From Apricaphanius iberus (Eukaryota; Chordata; Actinopteri; Cyprinodontiformes; Aphaniidae): a stretch of 64,000 bases of DNA. A program made the position numbers and the translations under genes. Where the stretch lies: positions 248,001 through 312,000 of the forward strand of contig JAPXFQ010000337.1 of the NCBI GenBank assembly GCA_028564705.1, given 5' to 3'. The notes under the pieces were generated by a model. It worked only from the letters and a program-made list of their open reading frames with translations. It was not told the DNA's origin and ran no database searches. This document shows positions 1 to 10,392 of this stretch, piece after piece (the first letter of the stretch is position 1; each line of letters opens with the position of its first letter).

Positions 1-1194
1 TGCAGCTTTAGTTTACCTCTCTGGTCCTCCCCTGCTGCTGTCCTTCTTCCCATTTTTCTGTCATTATTATTTTCTCCCACTCATCCTCTCTTAAGTCCCA
101 CAGCAGTCATACACGCAAACACTCACAACTCACAAAGGTATGCAAGCACTGGAGCATTCAGGCGAGCATTCACATTCAAGTACACGGACGTGCATTTCTC
201 ATTCCCTGCACTCAGGGAGCACTGACAGTATTTGGAACAACTTTGAGAACACGTAAAGTCATGACAAAGATGGACGACATGTCTAGGTAACGTTCAAAGT
301 AATCAGGCGTTGCAATACAAAGTGGAGTCATTATACCTATATCCTCTTTTGGTGACAATAGGTCAGAAAAGGGGAGCATCCTGGACTTATTACAAGTGCC
401 CTTTAAAAAGTTTTTTTTTTTGTGCAGGCTTGTGGATGCCTGCATGTGCTCCTCAACATCAACATTTAACTATTAATAACAATTTAACCAAATAAAATAA
501 TCTGGCTGCTGTTATTCACATGATGGACATTAACTAATGCTCACTGTGCCTCTACTCCTCAGTTGCTTTTTTTTGTGATTGAGGCTGCTGGTAAGTGGGG
601 GGTGCTCAGAAATGGTCCCTCCAATGATCAAATTATGGTCAAGAATATTTCTTTTTAAAAATAGATGTGTTCGTGAAGGAAAATATTGTCCTAATTTTGA
701 AGTTAAGTAAAACTGTTTATTTTTATTTGCTTGCAGTAGTCGTTTCAATGTCCTGAAAACTGAATTCATATAAAATTCTCAGCTTACTATTATGAAATAT
801 TTTTCATTTTTGACAATTCAACAGTACATGTTTGTCCTAATAGGTATCATTTTTAGCCATTTTAATTTATTTCTACTAGTTTTTGTTTCAAAGCATCTTT
901 TTCATGCAGTTAGCTTTTATTTCATTGTGGTGTTTTTCCCAATGACTTATTTATTTTAAAAGGATGTTTTTCAATTATATGAGTACATCTGCCAATCAGG
1001 GTGAGAGGGTGGGACATAAAATTAATTGGATTTTTTTTTCACAAAGTTCACTGTCACATCATATATTTGCCTTTTGTTTATCTGTGTAGACATTTATTTT
1101 TACTTTTATTTATGTATTTAATTTTGAGCACTTTGTTGTTACATCATAGAAAGCCACAATTTAATAAATTAAAAGTTTAAAAAACTTATATTTA
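1..1194. other. AT-rich non-coding stretch, no gene seen
   Basis: Only short frames with no recognisable protein pattern, plus homopolymer T runs such as the one near 409-420. No repeat family recognised. Confidence 0.6.
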
Positions 1195-1330
1195 GACTAA
1201 GGGTGTCAGATTATCGCGTTAATTACAATTAACTAATTACAACCATTTTTAGCACGCTATGTTTATCACGTTAATAAAAAAATCTTTAATTGTATTTTTT
1301 CTGTATTCAAGTTGCCTTTAAATTGTTTTT
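1195..1330. repeat. Possible end of a non-autonomous DNA transposon
   Basis: The block starts GGGTGTCAGATTATCGCG and is followed by alternating TTAATTA motifs and a second 'cacgttaataaa' motif. I associate this pattern with hAT-like fish repeats. I found no convincing partner end or target duplication, so the assignment rests on resemblance alone. Confidence 0.3.
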
Positions 1331-4300
1331 ATGCTTTAGGCTTCTTGTGCTTGAGTTGTTAGGGGTTAACGACACCCAGAATTGGAGATCAAAAGCTGTA
1401 AACTTATCATAAGATGACTGCAGTCTACTCAACTTAGCTATATTTAGCGAGTTTTTATATCACTCTAACCATTCTCTTTCAAAAATAAAAGCAAAAAGCG
1501 ACAGATTTAGCAACTTTTTATGGTATTATTTGAGACTTTTGGGTGAACCATGAACCATCGAGGGGTTAAGCTGCAGCTCAACACAGCCGCACATGTCCAG
1601 ACGTATGGCGTATAATACAGCTGGACTCAGAGCAGATATCTACCCCACTTAGTTCAGAACGCTAATGAACCCAAAGCAGAAGGTTACAGTTACAGCTTGG
1701 GACAAATCACAAAAACAACAGTATATAAATGCTGGGCCTGCATCTCTTCAAGTCTGTTAGATATAATAAATTACTTCATGAAAACAGTTTGTAATATATA
1801 TCAAATCTTTGTTTGACCATACTAGAGTAATGAATTTCAATTAAAATATCTCAAGATGAGTGGTTTTCTCAGCTTTATTTTAATTAAATTGTTGGTTTTG
1901 TTATCACCTCATTGGTGAAAATGCGCATTTTTAAACAAACTTGTTTAAGCCCACATATCATACCTTTAGTGAACTTATTAAAGCTTTGTTGACTAATCTC
2001 ATGAAATCAGCTTCAAAAATATATATATTTTACACTATACACAGGTGTGGTAAAATTAGCTAAAAATAAGGTCAAGGTTGAAAAAAAGGAACTTCCCTCT
2101 TAATATGCACATTAGCACGTGACATCAACTGGTGAAATCTAGCGACTTTCTGGGTCAAATTCAGCTGCTTTGTGTCAGAGACAGTTGGCAACATTTGAGC
2201 ACTAACCAGTAAGATTAGATTTGCCTTGACACAAGTCATCATGCTGCCCAAAAAGAACAAATAAGACCATCAAAAGAAGAAAGAGATCGGGAGAAATAGA
2301 ATGAAGGCAGAATGAGGGGAGACAGCTGTTGACTGCTTTCTTTCCAAGGGTTGAACTAGTTTGCTTGTTGTTATAAAAAGTCCCATTAAATTTAATGTAT
2401 GTAGCCTACACGTGTGAAGTCTTTAGCTTAGCTAGTTGCCAACCAAGCTTAGCAGCTATAAGCATAAAGACAACTAAACTATGGGCCTATGGGCCAGCTA
2501 ACTTCGAGTTATATTACTCTGTGTTAGCCAATGGAATTAGCCTGCAAATAGGGACAACATTTACAAACTAATAATCATGAGAAAAATATGTAGCTTGATG
2601 TGATAAGCATACGAGAGCAAGTTGGCCAAATGAGTCGATTCATGGGGTGAATGACAGAAATACTCATAAATATAATTACATCTGATTATTGCATAAAACC
2701 TTATTTATGCATTTTTAATTTTAAAAAAGGCCACTATTTTTCTCACGTGCCTAATGGGGCCCACTGACATTGAGAGGGTAAAGGGCCCAGAATTTGGTGA
2801 TATGGCCCTGACACTTTCCGTGATCTTAGTGTTCTAGTTTCTTTGTGAATGTGACCTTATTGATGCTTCCCAAAAATTAAGGGTTGCTTGACCATTATAT
2901 TAATGGTGATGACATTTGTATGTGTGATTATATAAGAATTCTTGCGCCATTGTATTTTTTTGATGGTATGAGGTGTATTCATTCAGGTTTGACTAATTAG
3001 GATACAACTCAAGTACTGGGGGGGATATACTGCCCACTACTGATGTATTTTTCAGTGACAGACATGTAAATCGGTGCGCCTGCTGGAAACCTCAAATACA
3101 TAAAACCATTTGGGTTAAGAGAAATATTACTGAATAGACTTGTAGTGAATACATTTTCCTGACAGTTGCTTTTAAATATCAGTACTGGTGTAAAGATCAT
3201 CATGTGATCTTATTAGGACGTCAGTAGTTTATTCTTCTTTGGATCTTGGCAAACCCTGAAAACTGTTCTCAGCTGTATCTGACAGTTGTGTTACCGAGCC
3301 TTGGTCTAGGTTGCGTTTCCAGGCAGATGTTTCTAAGAGATACTTATCAACATGCCATGCTCCTGCACAAACTTCAAAACTGCAAGTCACAGACATTATA
3401 CAGTAGCTCATCAGATAAACAAAGTTCTCCTCTTTTTATTTGTTTTAGGTTTTGAATACCTTTGTATTTTGTTTCTTATCACCACATTATGTCAGAAAAT
3501 ATGAACAAACCATTATTATGTGTCTTACCTGAAATGAGGTACAAATAGAAAAAGTGAAAAAGGTCCAACGGTGTAACAAAGCTAAGGTAAATGGAATGTT
3601 ATTTAAGGTAGTTTTAAAAAAAATTGACGACAAATGTGAATATGGTAAAAGGGTATGAATGAGAAACGAAAAATATAGAAAAGGATAATCATCATAAGCT
3701 ATTTCAAGGTGTTCGAAAATCCTTGTCTCCTAAAGTTCCTCTGCCCTTTTAATGTTTTTGTCAAGAATTACTCAAGAATTACAAACCATATGTAGGACAA
3801 ATTTAAAAGCTCTGCTTCAACTGCTTTTACTTATTTTCAGCCTTGAAAAAAAGTGGCCAACTCGGAAATGGAACTAAAATAGCATTTCATTCCAGCCATT
3901 TCCATCCTTTAGGTAGTGATTGAATTTTCCCGTTGCCTGCACAAAGTCAGTCCCCACAGGAACATTGGCATAAATTTCATTGAAGTCTGCCTGTTAATCC
4001 ACTAAGGAGAACCATGTGATAAGATGTATCATGTTCGTCATGCCCGTTGCGTCAGAAATAACCAAGACACTGGCGCATCTGTTCTTCCAGAGGTGGAGGG
4101 ATGGGAAAGAAGAACACCCATGACAGTAAGGAGAGAATGCATCTGTCGACCTGTGGGACATAGAGATCCCTCTCTGCTTAGTCAACCCTGCATCAAACAC
4201 AGTTTTTTTTTCTGTGTCTCAGTTTGTTTACCACCTACTGTATGTGAGAGAGAGATGAGACAATCAAAGAACCGCAATGACTGTGAGTGTGTTGGTTCGT

Positions 4301-5018
4301 CATGGAAGGACACAGCATGATTTTTAACTCCAAATAAGATGCATGATGCCAGGTAAAGGGTTTTACGTCAGACTCTTTCCCACTGCTTTTATACAGTCTA
4401 AGAGAACACTGAAAAGCAGACAGATGCAGCTGACAAGCACAATTTTGGCATTTGTCATTCCTCTGAAAAAAAAAAAAAATACTCCAGATGAGTTCCTCTA
4501 AGACCAAGATTCTGATCAAAAATTTAAGGTTCACAAGCTCCAGTGCCTCAGTAAGTGTACATGTGCAAAGATTCTGTCCTCTTGATGGACGCCATTTCTC
4601 ATGTTACACAAAAGGTCTTTGATGTGATTGATGTGATTGGATTTGATCCAGTCTTTCATCAACTTCAAATAAATAGGCAAAAAATAAATCCTGCACCATC
4701 AGAGTAATAACACAGAGGGAAGTGATAGGTATTGGTTACTGTGTCAGTACCAATTACCACATTTGTATGCACACTGTGGTTCTGCAAAAATGATGTACGT
4801 TTTTTTGAGCCAGTCTACAAATTATGTTTTTGATTTTTATATAAATCTCTTTTTGTCAGAATCTTCTGTTGTTGGTTCAAAATAAATTGTTAGGAATGTA
4901 CTCACAGTGAGTTCTAAATACTATAAGAACATAATGTAAGACAGAAGACATGACTATAAAAATATTGGAGCAATAACATGCCAAATTATTCTAACACAGC
5001 ATATGGGTTGATTCTTCA
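1331..5018. other. Non-coding stretch, no gene seen
   Basis: All frames are about 100 codons or shorter, overlap on both strands, and show no domain motif. A short poly-A lies at 4467-4480. I see no recognisable element. Confidence 0.55.
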
Positions 5019-5110
5019 GATTACTGCATTGCTGTGAAAAGTATTTGCCTCCTTTTCTTTTGGGGTTCTGCTGGATGTTTCCTCCTTTAATTTTTTTTTT
5101 CACATAAGTG
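5019..5110. mobile_element. Tc1/mariner-like terminal sequence
   Basis: The motif GCTGTGAAAAGTATTTGCC matches the remembered outer end of fish Tc1-like elements. It may be the left end of the Tc1 remnant that resumes at 7379, with the SINE nest inserted between, but the intervening 5111-5321 was not recognised. Confidence 0.4.
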
Positions 5111-5439
5111 TGGCTACTATATATCTATGCCTAGTATACAGACATACATATACCATACACTTTACAGTATACCAGTAAGTGAAGTATTTTATGACTATTA
5201 TTGAGTTGTATATTTCTGACTGTAGGCCCATGTGAATTGTGTATTTTTTTTTTTCTTGAAGTCCCCTGACACATTTGTTATAAATTTATGGTATATAAAT
5301 AACCTGAATTTTACTGAAATTAGAGATGCACTGTTGCAACACCAACTTGCAGAAATAAGATATAGGGTTCAAATCCAAGCTTGAGGAATGTTATACTGAG
5401 TTTGAATGTGTCACTGTGCATGCATGTGTTCTCTCTGTT

Positions 5440-6624
5440 TAGGGATGGGTATCGTTTAGGTTTTATCCGATGCCAGTGCCAAACCGGTATTTTTGAAACA
5501 GTGCCGGTGCTTAACCAGTGCTGAACATGGTGCTTAAAAAATGGAAAACATACAAACGTTTAGTCTCACCCAAAGGTTGCATTTGACATTTTTGTTTGTC
5601 ATTTTGACCCAAGGGATTAAAGACCTGTGAATTGATCACTTTTTCTAAATACGATTAAAAAAATACAATTTTCATTGTAAATAAAGGACAAATACAGATG
5701 CTGTTGCTCTTTTTTGTTTTTAAATTAAATATAAGAGATCAAGTTTTTTTAACTCCACAATCACATTCACAATGTACGTGTGGTTTCATATGAAAAATAA
5801 TAACTAAGAAAGGTAGAACTAACCAAAGTATTCGAATAAACTTAACATTTGGATATCACCAGTCACATAATTCAAATGTCACAATTTACCATTTTTTCAT
5901 AAATAAAGACTCAACAGATTTTCTGGTTTATCACAAATGGAAATGAATCATCTTATTGTGAAGATGTACACAGCCACTTCTGGTAATGAATTAGCACTAA
6001 TTTAAATCCAAAAACATCACTTTAAAGGAGTAATGCGCATTTTAATGCAGCAATAAATATGAAATGTACTGAAGCTATACAGTGAGCCAGCATACATAAA
6101 TCAACATAAATACGGCGCATTTATACTCTGCACCGTGCACAGTGAGCTGAAATCCCAAGCGGACCAGAAGGAAAACTCCCACAGACAACTTATGAACTTA
6201 TAATCATATCAAACAATACAGCAATAATAATATACTCACATATCATTTAGGAACACACACACATGCTGCTGCACAACAATCCATAGTATGGGGGGTTAGT
6301 GAGGAGAGATGTGTTGTGGTCTGAATTATAAACAGGGCGGTGTACTGTGTATTTGTTAATTGCGTTAATTCTAGGAATCAATCAACCAGCGTTACTTTTA
6401 GCAGGGTTTTTTAGCCATGTTAGCCTTTTCTGGTGTTATAGGGAATCACTTTCGGCTGATGGGATGCCCAGAATTCATAGTGCTTGACATCTCCGGGGGA
6501 AAAAAAGAACCCGGAAAAAAGAACCGGAATAAAGCACAGAATCTGCGTTGTTTTTTGGTCTGGTTACTACCGTTTATGTCAGAACGGGTGCCATTATGGC
6601 ACCGGATATCGGTACTCATCCCTA
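5440..6624. mobile_element. hAT-like non-autonomous element
   Basis: Terminal inverted repeats are TAGGGATGGGTATCG on the left and, read inward on the other strand, TAGGGATGAGTACCG on the right (13 of 15 match). The flanking 8-mers TCTCTGTT and TCTATGGG agree at 5 of 8 positions, compatible with an old 8-bp duplication as made by hAT transposases. The interior has no transposase frame. It sits between two pieces of one SINE, which fixes both borders independently. Confidence 0.6.
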
Positions 6625-6679
6625 TCTATGGGTACTCTGGCTTCCCCAGGCCCAGCCCAAAAAAATGTATCCTAGTTTA

Positions 6680-7212
6680 AGCCCCTGTCCACACGTAGCT
6701 GGGTATCTCACAAAACTGAGATATTTTTCTACAGTTTGGCCTGTCATCCACACGTAACCGGAGATTTTCGGCACCAAAAACAAATATTTTTAAAAACTGA
6801 GGCCAAAGTGGAGATTTGCATTTTCTCAGTTTTCAGTATCTGCATGTGGACGGCCAAAAAAAGAGTTTTAAGAACCGTCACTATCCGCAACAAAAAATGC
6901 TCAAACATCACATGTGCGACCTGTGTTTATTCTCAAAAATAGCATTTATGCTCTCAGAGCTGTGTTGGTTTCATCCATTGTTAAAACGCATTTTGTTTGT
7001 TTGTTTTTACAAGCTGTATGACTGCTGTGTACGATAGAAACTTACTCTAAGCGGATAGGATTTGAGAGAACTACTGTCCCTTAGAGGTTTGCAACATCCA
7101 TGAATGTGCTGAAAAACGCATTCATCAGGTCATGTGTGGATGGAAAAAAGAATTTCAAGGAGCAGAGGAAAATCTTTGTTTTAAATAAAACCTAGCTACG
7201 TGTGGACATGGC
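6680..7212. mobile_element. hAT-like MITE with 8-bp target duplication
   Basis: The left end reads AGCCCCTGTCCACACGTAGC and the inverted right end GCCATGTCCACACGTAGC. It is flanked by CTAGTTTA (6672-6679) and CTAATTTA (7213-7220), a 7 of 8 match expected of a hAT target duplication. At about 533 bp with no transposase frame it is non-autonomous. Flanking SINE sequence resumes on both sides. Confidence 0.7.
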
Positions 7213-7378
7213 CTAATTTATTTATCTTAGTTTCTTGAATATGAGTGTGTAAGTGCATGGTTGCTTGTTCTGTGTGTTTCTGTGATAGACTGGTGACCTG
7301 TCCAGGGTGTATCCTGCCTCTTGCCAAATGACCCACTCTCCCCATGACCCAGCTGGGATAAACATGATTGATGGATGG

Positions 7379-8420
7379 TGACTGCTCCATGTTTTCTCCA
7401 TTCGTGGATAATACCTCTCACAGTGGTTCACTGCAGTCCGAAAGCCTTAGAAATGGCTTTGTTACGCCCTCCAGGGTGATGTTACTGACATTGTCTCTAA
7501 TTTGTTCCTGAGTTTCTTTACATTGGGTGATGATTTGTTTCTTTTTTAGCATCTCTTAGCTTACTTATAATATAATAATAATAATACATTTATTTTTAAA
7601 GCGCCTTTCAGGGAACTCAAGGACACTGTACAGATAAGAAACACAATAAAAACACAAGTGCCAAGAAAATACAGTAAAAGCACATAAAAATATAAAGTAG
7701 AATAAAACAATAAAATAACAGTAAAATCAGTAAAATCAACGGATGGATTGTGGGGTGTTGAAGTTAGAAAAAGCTGATTTAAACAGATGAGTTTTGATTT
7801 GAAAAGTAAAAGAGAATGAATGTTCCGGAGGTCAGCAGGGAGAGAGTTCCAGAGCTGGGGAGCCGAGCGGCTGATGGCCCGGCTCCCCATAGTGACCAGA
7901 CGGGCCGGAGGGACATAGAGCTGAAGGGAGGAGGAGGAGTGGAGAGAGCGAGAAGGGACGTGGATATGGAGAAGATCTGAAAGGTAACAAGGTGCCAGGT
8001 TATGGAGGGCTTTGAAAGTGCACAGAAGAAGTTTGAAAGTGATCCTAAATATTACCGGGAGCCATTGCAACTGATGGAGGATGGGAGTGATATGGTGAAA
8101 GGATGGAGTTCTAGTGACGATGCGGGCAGCTGAATTCTTGATACTTGATATTGTTATATTTAAGGCTTTATTTAAGTGATTTCTCAGTTCGATATGTATA
8201 TCATTAACTATTCCATTGGGTGGCTGTAATTACAGTTAATACATTATCTAAATAGTAAGGATACTGTTTTTTACATTTATAGGGCCACATGGTTTCAGCT
8301 GTATTTTTTTGATAAATTAATGAATCATTTTAAAACAGATTTTTTAATTTATTCAGTATTCATTTTGTCGGATATTAAAATGTGACATTTGTGTCAAAGA
8401 CAGACAGAAGTGATTACATT
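7379..8420 (-). mobile_element. Tc1/mariner-like remnant interrupted by an L2 fragment
   Basis: On the minus strand 7379-7555 resembles the 5' portion of a fish Tc1-like transposase gene; 'gccttagaaatggcttt' and 'ttgttcctgagtttcttt' are the clearest landmarks. The pattern resumes at about 8155 with 'tatttaagtgatttct' and 'agggccacatggttt', so the L2 piece 7562-8145 was inserted into it. No open transposase frame remains. The right inverted repeat was not found. Confidence 0.5.
7562..8145 (-). mobile_element. 5'-truncated L2-clade LINE, end of the reverse-transcriptase ORF and 3' tail
   Basis: Translated from the minus strand, this gives the C-terminal block of L2-type proteins: LQWLPVIFRITFKLL, KALHNLAPCYLSDLL and APQLWNSLPADLR, parallel to the same block of the larger L2 at 43910-44213 (LHWLPVRSRIEFKILL, ALNNLAPSYIRDLI). 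The last blocks stay in frame until the 3' end. The 3' tail is the TTA/TAA microsatellite at 7566-7590, preceded by an 'aaaggcgcttta' motif typical of this clade. Everything upstream of the C-terminus is missing, as expected for incomplete target-primed reverse transcription. Confidence 0.75.
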
Positions 8421-8740
8421 TGTGAGGATGCAAATAATCTTCCACTCAGCACTCTATTATCAACAGTATTTTATTGATTTCAAAATCTAATTGTGTGAGC
8501 TAGCTATCAAACTATAAATGTGTTATATCCATCCATCCATCCATCATTGTCTATCCTGCTAATCCTTGAAGGGCCATGGAGGAGCTGCTGCCTATCTCCA
8601 GCAGTCATTTAGCGAGAGGCAGGGTACACCCTGGAAAGATTGCCAAAATGTCACGGGGCAACATAGAGAGAGACAGGAAAAACAACTATCCATGCACACA
8701 CTCAAACCTAAGGACACTTTAGAGAGACCAATTAATCTAA

Positions 8741-9105
8741 AGGCTAGTTTATACTACTTCATTTTGACGGAGACAGATTGACGCAGTGCCATTATCCATC
8801 AAAGCAAGGGCTCTCCGTACCTACAGTATGCAAGGACGGACGGAGTCGAGCCCATTTTTTTAACTATATGTCTTTGTCAATGGAGAGCCTATGCCAGTGA
8901 TTGGTCAGTTGGCGGGTCTGCCTACCATGGCAGTGTGGTTTCTGGTTAACTAGAGTTTTTTTTCCTCAACTTCAGGAGATAAATGTTTATAAAATTGGGC
9001 TCTACTCTATCCGCCCTTGCATATGTGACGAAGAGCCCTTGCGTTGACGGATGATGGCACTGCGTCTGTCTGTTTAGTCAGAGAAGAAGAAGTATAAACT
9101 AGACT
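8741..9105. mobile_element. MITE with about 115-bp inverted arms, TAA target duplication (Harbinger-like)
   Basis: The left end AGGCTAGTTTATACTACTTC pairs with the inverted right end AGTCTAGTTTATACTTCTTC. Similarity continues inward for roughly 115 bp on each side (shared 'gacgcagtgccat', 'gcaagggctct'), so single-stranded DNA could fold into one long hairpin. TAA flanks both ends (8738-8740 and 9106-9108). A 3-bp TWA duplication is the PIF/Harbinger pattern. There is no transposase frame. Confidence 0.65.
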
Positions 9106-9108
9106 TAA

Positions 9109-9678
9109 AGTAATACTCTGGACTTTGTAAGAAAAAAGAGAGAGAGGGACATAATTTGAAAAAAAAAACGAACCAAGGTCCCTCTCCCTCCCTTTCTAAT
9201 TGGTCTTCAAGCCGCGCCTACTTTTCCGAGCACGCGCCAGGTCAATGGGCCAAGACATGCAGAGGAGAGAGAGAAAACAACCAGAGTGTCAACAATGGAG
9301 TTATCGGAGGTGAGGAATCTTTTTTGGTTTGAAATCGGTATCTTCTGCTCTTGAGCTGAGTGTTGATCCATGGCTGTGCTCGTGACTAAAGGCGAAGGCT
9401 TGATTCGGAGGCGCCGCGTAAACAGAAAACTGAGCATGCGCGTAGTTACGAGCACGAGCACACAGCTTTCATGATGATTGACAGCCCTTGGCATCACTTG
9501 ATTGGTTCAAGTGGACAGCACCGTGGCTTTTGAGCCATAGCTGAGATAAGGGAAGGCGGGATTTACCCTAATGTTATAATTCATAAAATGACTTATTTAT
9601 ATCAACATTTAAGGCCAGGAGGTCAATTTAATACAATTCTTAAAATTTGTAATTCATATAAAGATCCAGACTATAACT
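9109..9678. mobile_element. TTAA-flanked MITE
   Basis: The inverted ends AGTAATACTCTGGACTT and AGTTATAGTCTGGATCTT are flanked by TTAA at 9105-9108 and 9679-9682. The interior is GC-richer than its surroundings around 9200-9480 and contains no transposase. TTAA targeting is the piggyBac pattern, but the ends lack the usual piggyBac terminal bases, so the superfamily is left open. Its right end recurs at 27773-27819. Confidence 0.55.
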
Positions 9679-9682
9679 TTAA

Positions 9683-10224
9683 CTATCCATCTCCATCAAC
9701 AGAGAGTGTACACCTGTGATTGGTCAGCTACACAACAGCCAGAGATCGTGTCACCAGCTCTATAGTTGCTGTAAACACTAGCTAATGGAGCGTTTGTGCA
9801 CTATTTGCTTTATATTGAAAGGATAATTTATCTAATATGGTCTTTTGCCGAGTTTAAGCAAACAGAGGTTAAAAAAGGCTGCTGTGTTATTTTTACATAC
9901 ATTTTAGAGTATTCTTTGAGCTACACTTCTAGTAAAAAGCTTTACAGCTTAATCAAACTTACTTTCTATCATCCATTGCTCCTTGATGAGGAAATACATT
10001 CACAAAAAAAAAAAAAAAAAAAACTCTAATTAACCAGAAAATATGCTGCAACATTAGGCAGACCCGCCATTAAAAATTAGCACACCGTGCTGTCCGGGTC
10101 GGTAATTGCTTTGCAACACAGAAAAATTAACGGAGAACGGAGAGAAAGAAACAGAGTGCTACTAAGTACTTTAACGAAAAACATCTCCATCAATACGTCT
10201 GCATGTTGAAGTATAAATTAGGCC
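9683..10224. mobile_element. Harbinger-like element lacking its left arm
   Basis: The right end, read inward, is GGCCTAATTTATACTTC, matching the ends of 8741-9105. The left part ('aactatccatctcc' to 'gtgattggtcag') is homologous to the interior of that element at 8865-8912. Around 10010-10075 the complement carries 'ggcgggtctgcct' and 'ttctggttaa', also present at 8913-8955. About 115 bp expected at the left end is absent. It ends at a degenerate TAC that could be the second copy of the TAA at 8738. Confidence 0.45.
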
Positions 10225-10392
10225 TACCAGTCATTTTTTTAGTCTGTGGGAGGAAGCCAGAGTACCAAAAGGGAACCCACGCATGTACAGGAAGAACATA
10301 CAAACTCCATGCAGATATACCCCAGGCTGGGGTTTTAATACAGGACCTTCTTACTGCAAGGAAACAGTGCTACCAACTCTGCCCCTGTAGAT

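Larger units (their letters stand above)
5322..7378 (+). mobile_element. tRNA-derived SINE split in three by two hAT-like insertions
   Basis: Three separated pieces align in order with the intact SINE at 26569-26934. Piece one (5322-5439) has the weakened B-box region 'gggttcaaatcc' and 'catgcatgtgttctctctg'. Piece two (6625-6679) has 'gggtactctggcttcc' and 'agcccaaaaaaatgtat'. Piece three (7213-7378) has 'gacctgtccagggtgtat', 'agctgggataaacatg' and the terminal ATGG repeats. The interruptions are 5440-6624 and 6680-7212. Piece one is strongly diverged, so the exact 5' end is uncertain. Confidence 0.65.
8527..10392 (-). mobile_element. tRNA-derived SINE (minus strand) split by a MITE composite
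   Basis: The 3' half lies at 8527-8740, beginning with the ATCC repeat (complement of the ATGG tail) and containing 'gcagggtacaccctgg'. The 5' half resumes at 10225-10392 with 'gtctgtgggaggaagcc', 'acatacaaactccatgcag' and 'aggaccttcttactgcaa'. Both halves align in order with the complement of 26569-26934. The 1.48 kb between them is foreign. The 5' terminal A-box region is eroded. Confidence 0.7.

Noticed and set aside
9796..10029. 77-codon frame inside the MITE composite
   Set aside because: Ends in a poly-A-encoded Lys run and lies wholly within MITE sequence.
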